Notes under the pieces: generated by a model
Databases searched by the model: none
The model's input: the letters and a program-made list of their open reading frames with translations, nothing else
What the model was told of the DNA's origin: nothing
Shown here: positions 8,991 through 18,500 of the stretch, in pieces
How the letters are laid out: each line of letters opens with the position of its first letter
Numbering within the stretch: the first letter of the stretch is position 1
Translations under genes and position numbers: made by a program
Source of the DNA: Clostridia bacterium
GTDB lineage: Bacteria > Bacillota > Clostridia > Oscillospirales > Acutalibacteraceae
NCBI GenBank assembly: GCA_017502085.1
Contig: JAFVVQ010000052.1
Coordinates: 45,361-109,360, forward strand
Direction: 5' to 3'
Length of the DNA: 64,000 nt

Positions 8991-9040
8991 AAAACTCCGC
9001 AGAGAGCACTGCTCAAAGCGGAGTTTTATGATTTTTTAAC
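8991..9040 (+). terminator. Rho-independent terminator after cysS
   Basis: A perfect 10-bp stem (AAAACTCCGC at 8991-9000 with GCGGAGTTTT at 9018-9027) and a 17-base loop are followed by ATGATTTTTT. Confidence 0.8.
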
Positions 9041-9077
9041 AAAATTTCCTTATACAGAAATTATTTTAAAATAATAC

Positions 9078-9106
9078 TTGCTTTTCTGCATGCAATGTGT
9101 TATAAT
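9078..9106 (+). promoter_or_regulatory. Strong sigma-A promoter of rpsB-tsf
   Basis: TTGCTT (9078-9083), 17-base spacer, TGT-TATAAT with the hexamer at 9101-9106 (extended -10). Initiation would be near 9113, giving a 5' leader of about 120 bases. Confidence 0.75.
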
Positions 9107-9112
9107 CCTTGA

Positions 9113-9225
9113 GCAAATCACACGCAGGGTTATTTTTATTATAAGTGCGGAGCAAAAATCCGTGTTAATATCAGACCTTGCGGCGGTTCGTATCTGACAT
9201 GAAGATACAAAATAAACTTAGGAGG
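9113..9225 (+). promoter_or_regulatory. Structured 5' leader of rpsB (candidate S2 autoregulatory leader)
   Basis: Short inverted repeats can be paired by eye: ACACG (9120-9124) with CGTGT (9161-9165), CGGA (9148-9151) with TCCG (9159-9162), TCAGA (9171-9175) with TCTGA (9193-9197), and GTATC (9190-9194) with GATAC (9204-9208). Pairs one and two, and pairs three and four, are mutually exclusive, as expected of a switching leader. S2 is known to autoregulate rpsB-tsf in other bacteria. I cannot identify a named motif here. Confidence 0.4.
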
Positions 9226-9233
9226 AAAAAATT

Positions 9234-9950
9234 ATGTCAGTAGTATCAATGAAACAATTACTCGAAGCAGGTGTTCACTTCGGTCACCAGACCAGAAGAT
9301 GGAACCCCAAGATGGCTGAGTACATCTTCACAGAACGTAACGGCATCTACATCATCGACCTTCAGAAGACAGTTAAGAAGCTCGAAGAAGCCTATATGTT
9401 CATTCGTGAGATTGCAGCAGACGGCGGCGAAATCCTTTTCGTCGGCACAAAGAAGCAGGCTCAGGATTCCGTTAAGGAAGAAGCAGTTCGTTGCGGTATG
9501 CCTTATGTAAACGCTCGTTGGCTCGGCGGTATGCTCACAAACTTCAACACAATCCAGAAGAGAATCAAGAGACTTGCTCAGCTCAAGGCTATGGAAGCTG
9601 ACGGCACATTCGATCTTCTCCCCAAGAAAGAAGTTACAAAGCTCAACCTCGAAATCGAAAAGCTCGAAAAGTTCATGGGCGGTATCACAGAAATGAAGAA
9701 GCAGCCTGCTGCTATGTTCATCGTTGACCCCCGCAAGGAAAGAATCGCTGTTCTCGAAGCAAAGAAGCTCGGTATTCCGATCGTTGCTATCGTTGACACA
9801 AACTGCGATCCCGACGAAGTTGACTATGTAATCCCCGGTAACGACGATGCTATCCGTGCAGTTAAGCTTATCGCCGGTGCAATGGCAGATGCAGTTATCG
9901 AAGGCAGACAGGGCGAGCAGACTGCTCCCGAATCAACAGAGGAGGAATAA
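9234..9950 (+). CDS. rpsB: 30S ribosomal protein S2
   Basis: A 238-residue small-subunit ribosomal protein. The beginning, [20 protein letters not shown], and the later [13 protein letters not shown] and [20 protein letters not shown] are diagnostic of S2. TTAGGAGGAAAAA precedes the start. Codon use is visibly biased to AAG, CTC, ATC and GTT, as expected for a highly expressed gene. It is followed after 4 bases by tsf, the standard bacterial pairing. The C-terminus is short and acidic. Confidence 0.98.
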   Translation: MSVVSMKQLLEAGVHFGHQTRRWNPKMAEYIFTERNGIYIIDLQKTVKKLEEAYMFIREIAADGGEILFVGTKKQAQDSVKEEAVRCGMPYVNARWLGGMLTNFNTIQKRIKRLAQLKAMEADGTFDLLPKKEVTKLNLEIEKLEKFMGGITEMKKQPAAMFIVDPRKERIAVLEAKKLGIPIVAIVDTNCDPDEVDYVIPGNDDAIRAVKLIAGAMADAVIEGRQGEQTAPESTEEE

Positions 9951-9954
9951 TATA

Positions 9955-11046
9955 ATGGCAGCATTTACAGCTAAAGACGTTCAGGCTCTCAGAGAGAAAA
10001 CAAACGTTGGCATGATGGATTGCAAAAAGGCACTCGTAGAAGCTGACGGTGATATGGATAAGGCAGTTGAAATCCTTCGAGAAAAGGGTCTCGCAACTGC
10101 AGCTAAAAAGGCAAGCAGAATCGCAGCAGAAGGCGTTATCGGTCTTTACACAGACGGTACAGCATCAGCTCTTATCGAGCTTAACTGCGAAACTGACTTC
10201 GTAGGCAACGGCCCCGAATTCAAGGCTCTTGCTAATCAGATTGCAAAGACTGTTGTTCTCAGCAAGCCCGCTGATCTCGACGCTCTTCTTGCAACAACAA
10301 TTGCAGACGGCACTCTTTCAGTTGCTGATTCAATCCAGGAGCTCTTCCTTTCACTTCGTGAAAACCTCAAGCTCCGTCGCTTTGCTCTTGTTGAGGGCAC
10401 AGCAGTTTCTTACATCCACGCAGGCGGTTCCGTTGGCGTTCTTGTAAGCTTCGATACAAATGCAGCTGATAAAGATGAGTTTGTTGCTATGGGTAAGAAT
10501 ATTGCAATGCAGGTTGCAGCTATGAACCCTGAATATCTCAGCCAGGCTGATATTTCGGCTGATGAGCTTGCAAAGATGAAGTCAATCACAATTGACAGCT
10601 CACTTAACAAGCCCGAAACACTTCCCAAGCCCATTCTCAGAAAGCTCTTCGAAAAGGCTGTTAACGAGAAACTCTTCAGCGACGAAGATATCGCTGCTTA
10701 TGAAGAACAGAAGAACAACAACTTCCTCTTCAACTTCCTTTCAAAGGAAGCTGTTGCAACTCTTGCAAGCCTTGCAGTTGCAGGTAAGGAAGAATTTGTT
10801 GCTGACAAGATCTTCGCAGGCGCTGTTGAAGGCCGTATTAAGAAGCAGCTTAAGGAAATCTGCCTTCTTGACCAGGCATTCGTTCGCTCCGACCTTTTCG
10901 ACGGTACAGTTGCAGGTTATGTTGCTGATGTTGCTAAGAAGCTCGGCGCTGAAATCAAGGTTACAGGCTTTGTTCGTCTTGCAAAGGGCGAAGGCATCGA
11001 GAAGAAGGAAGACAACTTCGCAGCAGAAGTTGCAAGCATGATGTAA
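9955..11046 (+). CDS. tsf: Elongation factor Ts, with an extra internal segment
   Basis: The guanine nucleotide exchange factor for EF-Tu. The N-terminal UBA-like domain (VQALREKTNVGMMDCKKALV) and the dimerisation core (IELNCETDFVGNGPEF) are typical. At 363 residues it is longer than the roughly 200-300 of most EF-Ts. Between PEYLS (residue 192) and EGRIKK (residue 292) there are about 95 residues where I expect about 40, so some 50 residues are inserted (rich in K, E and N, with LFSDEDIAAYEEQKNNNFLF). The C-terminal QAFVRSD/VTGFVRLAKGEG region is normal. The start is the ATG at 9955 after GGAGG. A strong terminator follows. Confidence 0.95.
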   Translation: MAAFTAKDVQALREKTNVGMMDCKKALVEADGDMDKAVEILREKGLATAAKKASRIAAEGVIGLYTDGTASALIELNCETDFVGNGPEFKALANQIAKTVVLSKPADLDALLATTIADGTLSVADSIQELFLSLRENLKLRRFALVEGTAVSYIHAGGSVGVLVSFDTNAADKDEFVAMGKNIAMQVAAMNPEYLSQADISADELAKMKSITIDSSLNKPETLPKPILRKLFEKAVNEKLFSDEDIAAYEEQKNNNFLFNFLSKEAVATLASLAVAGKEEFVADKIFAGAVEGRIKKQLKEICLLDQAFVRSDLFDGTVAGYVADVAKKLGAEIKVTGFVRLAKGEGIEKKEDNFAAEVASMM

Positions 11047-11065
11047 TCAATTAAAAAATATTTTT

Positions 11066-11098
11066 ACGGCTGTTACCAATCGGTGACAGCCGTTTTTT
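11066..11098 (+). terminator. Rho-independent terminator after tsf
   Basis: A 12-bp stem (11066-11077 with 11082-11093, one G-U pair) with a 4-base loop, followed by six T. Confidence 0.92.
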
Positions 11099-11168
11099 CT
11101 TTTGTTATTGTATTTTATTATATTTTTTGCCAATAATAAAAATACAATTATTAAAAGGAGCGATGATT

Positions 11169-11354
11169 ATGGCAAACCTTACCGCAAAAGAACTTTCCGC
11201 AATTGAAGATCAGCTTAACTGCGAACAGATGCTGATCAAAAAATTCAAGGCGTATGCTGAAAGCACATCAGATCCTCAGATTAAGAATACCTGTGAAAAT
11301 ATGGCGGCACGTCATAAAACTCACTTTGATACTCTTATGGGTCATCTTTCTTAA
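11169..11354 (+). CDS. Small spore coat-type protein upstream of cotF
   Basis: A 61-residue, mostly helical protein. I place the start at the ATG at 11169 because AAGGAG (11155-11160) is 8 bases upstream; the in-frame ATG at 11163 is only 2 bases from that site. LTAKELSAIEDQLNCEQMLI and the following KKFKAYAESTSDPQIK recall the short ferritin-like coat proteins that sit next to CotF-family genes in clostridia. The gene is 12 bases upstream of cotF and probably cotranscribed. The spore coat role is inferred from this family resemblance and neighbour, not from catalytic residues. Confidence 0.72.
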   Translation: MANLTAKELSAIEDQLNCEQMLIKKFKAYAESTSDPQIKNTCENMAARHKTHFDTLMGHLS

Positions 11355-11366
11355 GGAGGAATTGAA

Positions 11367-11639
11367 ATGAATAATAATTGGCTTACAGACAGAGAAATTA
11401 TGGACGATATTCTGACCTCTCAGAAGCATATTACCGGCGTCTATAATACCTTTTCCAATGAATGTGTCAACAGTCAGCTTCAGGCAGATATGATGTCCAT
11501 TCTCAAAGAAGAACACAATATGCAGTTTGACGTTTTCAGTGATATGCAAAAAAGAGGATGGTACAGTCCCGCTGCAGCAGAGCAACAGAAAATCACAGAA
11601 GCGAAATCGAAATTTGAAGGTATTGCAACCGACCTTTAA
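11367..11639 (+). CDS. cotF: CotF-family spore coat protein
   Basis: A 90-residue helical protein. It has the Coat_F signature: DREIMDDILTSQKHITGVYN, then the conserved NEC, then EEHNMQFDVFSDMQKRGWY and P-AAAEQQKI. Family members are spore coat components with a ferritin-like fold. AAGGAGGAATTG precedes the ATG. It follows the 61-residue relative and is closed by a hairpin terminator. Expression in the mother cell is expected from the family, but I could not place a convincing sigma-E or sigma-K promoter. Confidence 0.88.
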   Translation: MNNNWLTDREIMDDILTSQKHITGVYNTFSNECVNSQLQADMMSILKEEHNMQFDVFSDMQKRGWYSPAAAEQQKITEAKSKFEGIATDL

Positions 11640-11645
11640 AACATT

Positions 11646-11686
11646 TTCGGAGCAGCCGTATTTTTGCGGGTGCTCCGAAACTTTTT
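11646..11686 (+). terminator. Rho-independent terminator after cotF
   Basis: A 9-bp stem (TTCGGAGCA at 11646-11654 with TGCTCCGAA at 11671-11679) followed by ACTTTTTAT. Confidence 0.82.
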
Positions 11687-11708
11687 ATATAAATATTTTA
11701 AAAAGGGG

Positions 11709-11737
11709 TTGGAAAAAAACAACTTTTGTTTTATAAT
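11709..11737 (+). promoter_or_regulatory. Sigma-A promoter of hprK
   Basis: TTGGAA (11709-11714), 17-base spacer, TATAAT (11732-11737), about 45 bases upstream of the hprK start. Confidence 0.6.
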
Positions 11738-11782
11738 AACATTAATATGGGTATTAATGTACCATTAAATAAGGAGAACGAT

Positions 11783-12745
11783 ATGAGCAAATATTCAGTT
11801 TCCCTTGATAAGGTTGTTAAAAACCTTTCATTAAACGTAATCTATACACCCAAAGACACCGAAGAGATTCTGATCAGTTCGCAGGATGTCAATCGCCCGG
11901 GTCTTATACTTACGGGTTTTGATAATTATTTTGATCCCGCCCGAATTCAGTTCATCGGATTGACTGAACTTGAATACATAAAGAGTCTCGATAAAGATCA
12001 GTTTGTGGAGTGTACCGAACGCTTTCTTTCAAAACGTCCTGCTGCAGTGGTTGTAACGCGTGATCTTAAATGCAGCAGAAAATTTATTGAGATTGCTGAG
12101 AAATATGAAGTTCCCATCCTCGGAACGTCTGAGGCTACTTCGAGTTGTATGGCAGCGGCAATATCATATCTCGGTGTTGAACTCGCACAGAGGATAACCC
12201 GTCACGGCGTTCTTGTTGAAGTTTACGGCGAAGGTGTTCTTATTCTTGGCGACAGCGGCGTAGGTAAGAGTGAAACCGCGCTGGAACTTATAAAAAGAGG
12301 TCATCGTCTTATAGCTGACGATGCAGTTGAAATCAGAAGGGTCTCCAACAAAACCCTTGTCGGTTCCGCCCCTGATAATATCCGCCATTTCATTGAGTTG
12401 CGCGGTGTTGGTGTTCTTAATGCAAGACGTCTTTTCGGTATGGGTGCCGTTAAACTTACCGAAAAGGTTGATATGGTTATTCAACTTGAGCCCTGGGACA
12501 GTGAGAAGGTGTATGACAGACTCGGTCTCGATAATGAATATACTGAGATTCTCGGAATCAATGTTCCGATAACTACTGTTCCTGTTAAGCCCGGCCGTAA
12601 TCTTTCTATTATCATTGAAGCGGAGGCTATGAATAACAGACAGAAGAAGATGGGTTATAATGCGGCCAGAGAGCTTCTTCATAATCTTGGTATGACAGAA
12701 GACATTATTCCCGCTAAAAAAGAGCTTGAAGTATGGCATGATTAA
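11783..12745 (+). CDS. hprK: HPr kinase/phosphorylase
   Basis: A 320-residue bifunctional sensor enzyme that phosphorylates or dephosphorylates HPr at its regulatory serine and so drives carbon catabolite control in Gram-positives. The P-loop GDSGVGKS is at residues 156-163, followed by LIADDAVEI and the HprK signature GVGVLNARRLFGMGAV. The ATG at 11783 is chosen because AAGGAG lies 7 bases upstream; the upstream extension in the same frame has no such site. It heads a run of sugar and cell-wall genes (glucokinase, murB, whiA). Confidence 0.96.
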   Translation: MSKYSVSLDKVVKNLSLNVIYTPKDTEEILISSQDVNRPGLILTGFDNYFDPARIQFIGLTELEYIKSLDKDQFVECTERFLSKRPAAVVVTRDLKCSRKFIEIAEKYEVPILGTSEATSSCMAAAISYLGVELAQRITRHGVLVEVYGEGVLILGDSGVGKSETALELIKRGHRLIADDAVEIRRVSNKTLVGSAPDNIRHFIELRGVGVLNARRLFGMGAVKLTEKVDMVIQLEPWDSEKVYDRLGLDNEYTEILGINVPITTVPVKPGRNLSIIIEAEAMNNRQKKMGYNAARELLHNLGMTEDIIPAKKELEVWHD

Positions 12746-12790
12746 TTAATTAAATAATTAAGGATATATTTTCTTTGGAGGTAATAAACT

Positions 12791-13735
12791 ATGTACAGAA
12801 TCGGTGTTGATCTCGGCGGTACTAACATTGCTGTTGGTGTTGTTGACGAAAATCTTAAGATTATCGGCAGAGGTAAAGTTAAGACAAGATGCCCCAGACC
12901 CGCAGCAGAAATTTTTGATGATATTGCAGTTGCAGTTGAAATGGCTGTGAAGGATGCAGGCGTTTCGATGGATGACGTTGTGAGTGTCGGTGTCGGTACT
13001 CCCGGCTCAGTCAATAAGTCAAACGGTTATATCGAGTTTGCAAACAATCTTGATTTCAATCAGGTTCCGGCAAAAGAAATGCTTGAAGAAAGAATCGGTA
13101 AGACTGTTTATCTTGATAATGATGCTAACTGTGCTGCTCTCGGAGAGGCTATTGCAGGAGTCGGTAACGGTGTTGAAAACTTTGTTGCAATCACTCTTGG
13201 TACAGGTGTAGGCAGCGGTATCATTGTTAACGGAAAGATTGTAGTCGGTGTAAACTACTGTGCCGGCGAAATGGGCCATATGGTTATCTGCGCAGACGGT
13301 ATTCCCTGTAACTGTGGCAGAAAGGGTTGCTGGGAGCAGTATTCATCGGCAACCGCACTTATTTCACAGACAAAAGAAGCTATGAAAAAGAATCCTGACA
13401 GCATTATGTGGCAGCTTACAGGCGGTATTGATAACGTCAGCGGCAGAACTGCTTTTGATGCTATGAGACAGGGTGACAAGGCTGCCGAAGAGGTTGTTGA
13501 CAGATATGTTTATTATCTTTCTATCGGCATCTGCAACGTTATTAACGCTCTTCAGCCTGAAATTATCTGCATCGGCGGTGGTGTGAGCCACGAGGGAGAT
13601 TATCTTCTTAAGCCTCTCATTAAATATGTCGAAGAACAGAGATACAGCATATATTCGACAAAACAGACTAAAATTGTTGCCGCTCAGCTTGGCAATGATG
13701 CTGGCATTTTCGGTGCCGCACTTCTTGATGAATAA
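12791..13735 (+). CDS. glcK: ROK-family glucokinase
   Basis: A 314-residue sugar kinase. It has the N-terminal phosphate-binding motif GVDLGGTNIAVG, the catalytic LDNDANCAALGE, the second phosphate loop LGTGVGSGII, and the ROK zinc cluster HMV...CNCGRKGCWEQY (three Cys plus His). The pattern fits Firmicutes GlcK, which phosphorylates glucose to glucose-6-phosphate, but ROK sequences alone do not prove substrate. It lies between hprK and murB, 45 bases after hprK, preceded by TTTGGAGG. It replaces the rapZ/yvcK genes usually found in this cluster only in the sense of position. Confidence 0.85.
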   Translation: MYRIGVDLGGTNIAVGVVDENLKIIGRGKVKTRCPRPAAEIFDDIAVAVEMAVKDAGVSMDDVVSVGVGTPGSVNKSNGYIEFANNLDFNQVPAKEMLEERIGKTVYLDNDANCAALGEAIAGVGNGVENFVAITLGTGVGSGIIVNGKIVVGVNYCAGEMGHMVICADGIPCNCGRKGCWEQYSSATALISQTKEAMKKNPDSIMWQLTGGIDNVSGRTAFDAMRQGDKAAEEVVDRYVYYLSIGICNVINALQPEIICIGGGVSHEGDYLLKPLIKYVEEQRYSIYSTKQTKIVAAQLGNDAGIFGAALLDE

Positions 13736-13755
13736 TATTTATTCCGGAGGATTCA

Positions 13756-14661
13756 ATGAGCTCTTATGATATCATCAGGTCGGTATTTGACAGTATCGGC
13801 TGCGATTATAATGAGAATACGTTTCTTTCTGCTTGCACAAGCTTTCGTATCGGCGGCAAGGCGGATTTTTTTGCCGTACCTGATTCAGTTGAAATGCTTT
13901 CGGCTATAATTACTTCGTGCAGAAAAAACTGTGTCAGATATTTTATTCTTGGTAAAGGCAGTAATATTCTTGTATCTGACGACGGATTCAGAGGTGTTGT
14001 GATCAGCACCTCCGGTCTTGATAAAATTGAGCTTATTGACGAAACTACAATTTATTGCCAGAGCGGAGTGACCCTTTCAAAGCTTTGTCGCTTCGCTTTG
14101 GATCACTCACTGACGGGACTCGAATTTGCATTTGGAATTCCGGGGTCTGCGGGTGGTGCCGCATATATGAATGCCGGTGCTTACAACGGTGAAATGAAGG
14201 ATGTGCTTTATAAATGCGAGCATATTTCTTCGGACGGTCAGATTGGGTACTATGAAGAAGAAGACCTTGACTTAAGCTACAGACACAGTGTCTATTCAAA
14301 ATCTGATAAGGTTATTACAGCTCTTTATATAAAGCTTCAAAAATGCGAAAAAGATGTAATTAAATCCCGGATGGATGAGCTGATGTGTAAACGTCGCAAT
14401 AAACAGCCTCTTGAGTTTCCCAGTGCCGGCAGCACTTTCAAAAGACCTGAGGGACATTTTGCAGGTAAGCTTGTTGAAGATTGTGGTTTGAAAGGATATA
14501 CTGTCGGCGGTGCTCAGGTAAGTGAGAAACATGCTGGATTTGTTATCAATATCGGTAACGCAACTGCGTCTGATGTTTTAGGCGTTATAGAACACTGTCA
14601 AAAAACTGTTATGAATGCAACCGGCATTATGCTTGAGCCCGAAGTTGAAATTATCGGATAG
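13756..14661 (+). CDS. murB: UDP-N-acetylenolpyruvoylglucosamine reductase
   Basis: A 301-residue FAD enzyme of peptidoglycan precursor synthesis that reduces the enolpyruvyl group to give UDP-MurNAc. FAD-binding motifs ILGKGSNILVSDDGFRG and GIPGSAGGAAYMNAGAYNGE are intact. The proton-donating serine lies in SAGSTFKRP and the C-terminal EPEVEIIG is typical. The Y-loop-lacking architecture of Gram-positive MurB fits the length. It begins 20 bases after glcK with a CGGAGG site and is followed 10 bases later by whiA. Confidence 0.95.
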   Translation: MSSYDIIRSVFDSIGCDYNENTFLSACTSFRIGGKADFFAVPDSVEMLSAIITSCRKNCVRYFILGKGSNILVSDDGFRGVVISTSGLDKIELIDETTIYCQSGVTLSKLCRFALDHSLTGLEFAFGIPGSAGGAAYMNAGAYNGEMKDVLYKCEHISSDGQIGYYEEEDLDLSYRHSVYSKSDKVITALYIKLQKCEKDVIKSRMDELMCKRRNKQPLEFPSAGSTFKRPEGHFAGKLVEDCGLKGYTVGGAQVSEKHAGFVINIGNATASDVLGVIEHCQKTVMNATGIMLEPEVEIIG

Positions 14662-14671
14662 GAGAATAGAT

Positions 14672-15571
14672 ATGTCATTTTCATCTGACGTTAAATGTGA
14701 ACTTACGAAAATTGAAAATCTTGTATCCTGTTGCTATCATGCACAAGTCTACGGGCTTGTGCTTTTTGCTCATTTTTCAAAATACAATTTATCTATTACA
14801 ACTGAAAATACGGATGTTTTTGATTTGTATTCATCATATATAAATGATTACTGCGGTGTCAATACTTATATCAGTGACGGAAGCAGTAAAAAGATGACTG
14901 CTTATGTAAAAACTGATGAAGAGAAATCAAAGGTATTCGATAAATTCGGTCATAGTTTAAGAGAGCCGACTTTACGCATCAACAGAGCAAATATCGGCGA
15001 AGAATGTTGCGCTTCTTCATTCCTCAGGGGCGTTTTTCTTGCTTGCGGAACGGTTACTGACCCTGAGAGGGGTTATCATCTCGAATTTGTTGTTCCCTAT
15101 AAAAAACTTTGTTTAGATTTTATTTGTTTTCTTGAAGAGTTGGGATTTAAACCCAAATATATAAATCGCAAAGGCAATCATATTGTTTATTTTAAGGATA
15201 GCGAAAGTATTGAAGATATTTTGATGACAATCGGTGCCCACAGTGCAACATTGATATTGATGGGTGTAAAGATTGAGAAAGACGTCAAGAATAAGATTAA
15301 CAGAAAACTTAATTTTGAGCTTTCTAATATCGACAAAACACTTGATGCCGCTAAAAGTCATCTTCAGGCAATAATTTATATTGATGAAAAATGCGGTATT
15401 GATTCGTTACCTGATAATTTACGTGAAATCGCAAGATTAAGAATTGAAAATCCCGATGCCAGTCTTCGCGATCTGGGTCTTCTTATGGACGAGCCTTTGT
15501 CCCGTTCAGGTGTTAATCACCGTCTTGCCCGTATTGTCAGTTATGCTGAAAAGTTAAAAGCGGGAGAATAA
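14672..15571 (+). CDS. whiA: WhiA-family DNA-binding regulator
   Basis: A 299-residue protein of the WhiA/YvcL family: an N-terminal degenerate LAGLIDADG homing-endonuclease-like fold (CCASSFLRGVFLACGTVTDP, YHLEFVV) joined to a C-terminal helix-turn-helix (NPDASLRDLGLLM and SGVNHRLARI). WhiA controls sporulation-stage cell division in actinomycetes and influences division and chromosome segregation in Bacillus. The start is the ATG at 14672 behind AGGAGAATAG. In most Firmicutes rapZ and yvcK separate murB from whiA; here the two genes are directly adjacent. Confidence 0.95.
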   Translation: MSFSSDVKCELTKIENLVSCCYHAQVYGLVLFAHFSKYNLSITTENTDVFDLYSSYINDYCGVNTYISDGSSKKMTAYVKTDEEKSKVFDKFGHSLREPTLRINRANIGEECCASSFLRGVFLACGTVTDPERGYHLEFVVPYKKLCLDFICFLEELGFKPKYINRKGNHIVYFKDSESIEDILMTIGAHSATLILMGVKIEKDVKNKINRKLNFELSNIDKTLDAAKSHLQAIIYIDEKCGIDSLPDNLREIARLRIENPDASLRDLGLLMDEPLSRSGVNHRLARIVSYAEKLKAGE

Positions 15572-15573
15572 AA

Positions 15574-18500
15574 ATGGCATTCACACATTTGCACGTACAC
15601 AGTGAATACAGTCTGCTTGACGGAGCTTGCAGAATCGAACCTATGCTTGACAGAGTTAAAAGTATGGGTCAGACTGCTGTTGCTATAACGGATCATGGCG
15701 TTATGTACGGTGTGATTGATTTCTATAAAGCCGCTCAGAAAAAAGATATCAAGCCTATTATCGGTTGCGAAGTCTATGTTGCCGCCAGATCCAGATTTGA
15801 TAAAGTGCATGGCATAGATAACGAGCGTTATCATCTCGTCCTGCTTTGCAAGGATAATACGGGATATAAAAATCTTATCAAGCTTGTCTCGGAAAGCTGG
15901 GTAAACGGATTTTACACTAAACCCAGAGTTGACAAAGATATCCTTGAAAAATATAACGAGGGATTGATTGCTCTTTCGGGATGCCTTGCGGGTGAGGTTT
16001 CAAGACATCTTATTGCAGACGATTATGATTCCGCGAAAAAGACTGCGTTGTGGTACAGAGATGTATTTGGAGAAGGCAATTATTATCTTGAAATACAGAA
16101 TCACGGTCTTGAAGAGCAATTGAGAATCAATCCTGATCTTATACGTCTTTCAAAAGAAACGGGTATTCCGCTCGCTGCAACAAACGATGCTCATTACGTT
16201 GAAAAAGCTGATTATAAAATGCAGCAGGTTCTTATCTGTATTCAGACAAACCACACCTTGGGTGAGGATACCGGACTTGAGTTTGGTACGGAAGAGTTTT
16301 ATCTTAAAAGTGAAGATGAAATGCTTGAGGCATTTTCAGCCTGTCCGGAAGCTGTTGAAAATACCGCTTTGATCGCAGAAAGATGTAATGTTACTTTTGA
16401 ATTCGGCAAGACAAAGCTTCCGCATTTTGAAGTGCCTGACGGATGGAGCTATTTTGACTGGTTTTCAATGCTCTGTAATAAAGGTCTTGTTGAAAGATAC
16501 GGAGAAAATCCTCCGCAGGAGTACAGAGAAAGACTTAATTATGAGCTTAACGTTATAAATAAGATGGGATATGTTGATTATTATCTCATTGTTCACGATT
16601 TTATCCGTCAAGCTAAGGAGATGGGTATTCCCGTCGGTCCCGGCAGAGGTTCAGGTGCGGCTAGTATCTGTGCTTATTGTATCGGGATTACAGGCATTGA
16701 TCCCATGAAACACAATCTGCTTTTTGAGAGATTCCTTAATCCTGAAAGAGTCAGTATGCCTGACTTCGACGTTGACTTTTGCTTCGAAAGACGAGGCGAA
16801 GTTATTGATTATGTTATCGAAAAATACGGCGCAGATCATGTAGCTCAGATTGTAACTTTTGGTACACTTGCCGCAAAACTTGCTGTCAGGGACGTCGGAA
16901 GAGCGATGGGAATTCCTTATTCTACTGTTGATAATATTGCAAAGCAGATTCCCAACGAGCTTAATATTACGCTTGACAAAGCACTCAAACGTTCCGCCGA
17001 ATTCCGAAATATTTATGAAAACGATGAATCAGCCAAGGAGCTAATTGATCTTGCCCGAAAAATTGAGGGTATGCCGCGCCATGCATCCACTCACGCTGCA
17101 GGTGTTGTTATTACCCATGATCCCGTTGAAACCTATGTTCCTCTTGCGAGAAACGATGAGGCGATTGTAACTCAGTTTCCTATGACTACACTCGAGGAAC
17201 TTGGACTGTTAAAAATGGATTTTCTTGGCCTCAGGACGCTTACGGTTATCAGTTCTGCAGAGAAGATGATAAGAAAATCAAATCCTGATTTTGATATAAA
17301 TAAAGTTGATTTGGAAGATAAAGCTGTATTTGAAATGATGTGTTCCGCACAGACAGAAGGTGTTTTTCAATTTGAATCTGCCGGTATGCGAAGCGTTCTT
17401 TCGCAGCTTAAACCTGAAAGCATTGAAGATCTGATAGCGGTAATTTCGCTATACAGACCCGGTCCGATGGATTCGATTCCGACTTATATCAGAAACAGGC
17501 ACAACCCATCTCTGGTTTCATATAAGACACCTGAACTTAAGAATATTCTTGATGTTACTTACGGTTGTATGGTTTATCAGGAACAGGTTATGCAGATCTG
17601 CCGTGAACTTGCAGGTTATTCATACGGCAGAGCGGATATTGTCCGACGTGCAATGAGCAAAAAGAAACACGACGTAATGCTTCAGGAAAGAAAGCATTTT
17701 GTTCACGGTATGACGGATGAAAACGGCAACATCATTTGTGAAGGTGCTGTCCGAAGGGGAGTAAGCGAAAAAATCGCAAATGAGATTTTTGATGAGATGA
17801 TGTCTTTTGCATCTTATGCCTTTAATAAGGCTCACGCAGCTGCATATGCTTATGTTGCGTATCAGACTGCTTATCTTAAGTGTCACTATCCTTGCGAGTT
17901 TCTTGCTGCATTGCTTACCAGTTTTCTTGATAATACAAACAAGGTTGTTCAGTATATCGGCGAATGTTCAAGGCTCGGAATCAGGATTCTTCCGCCCCAC
18001 GTCAATGAAAGTGACGATACCTTTACCGTAGCCGACGGGAATATTCATTTCAGTCTTACGGCTGTTAAAAATCTTGGCAGAGGTTTTATCCGCAGACTTT
18101 CGGATGAAAGAAATACCAACGGAAAATTTAAGGACTTCTATGATTTCTGTCACCGTATGCACGGTAAGGATTTCAACCGCAGAGCTGTTGAAAGCTTGAT
18201 TAAATGCGGTGCTTTCGACGGCCTGGGTGCTAACAGAAAGCAGATGACTCTTGTTATTGATGATATTATTGAGGGCCTTGAAAGCGATAGACGCAGGAAT
18301 GTTGACGGTCAGATTGGTTTTGGTGATCTTACAGCATCGTTTGATGATTCATTTGAAGATGTTTCTGCATCTTTCACTTATCCTCAGGCAGAAGAGTTCC
18401 CCAAAGATGTTCTTCTCAGATATGAGAAAGATGTTGCCGGCATGTATTTATCCGGTCATCCTATGGCGGAATATCTTCCGGTTTCAAGAAAACTCAAATG

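Noticed and set aside
12164-12739. Long open frame (191 codons) on the minus strand within hprK
   Set aside because: It is the antisense shadow of a clearly conserved gene and has no ribosome binding site or recognisable protein.
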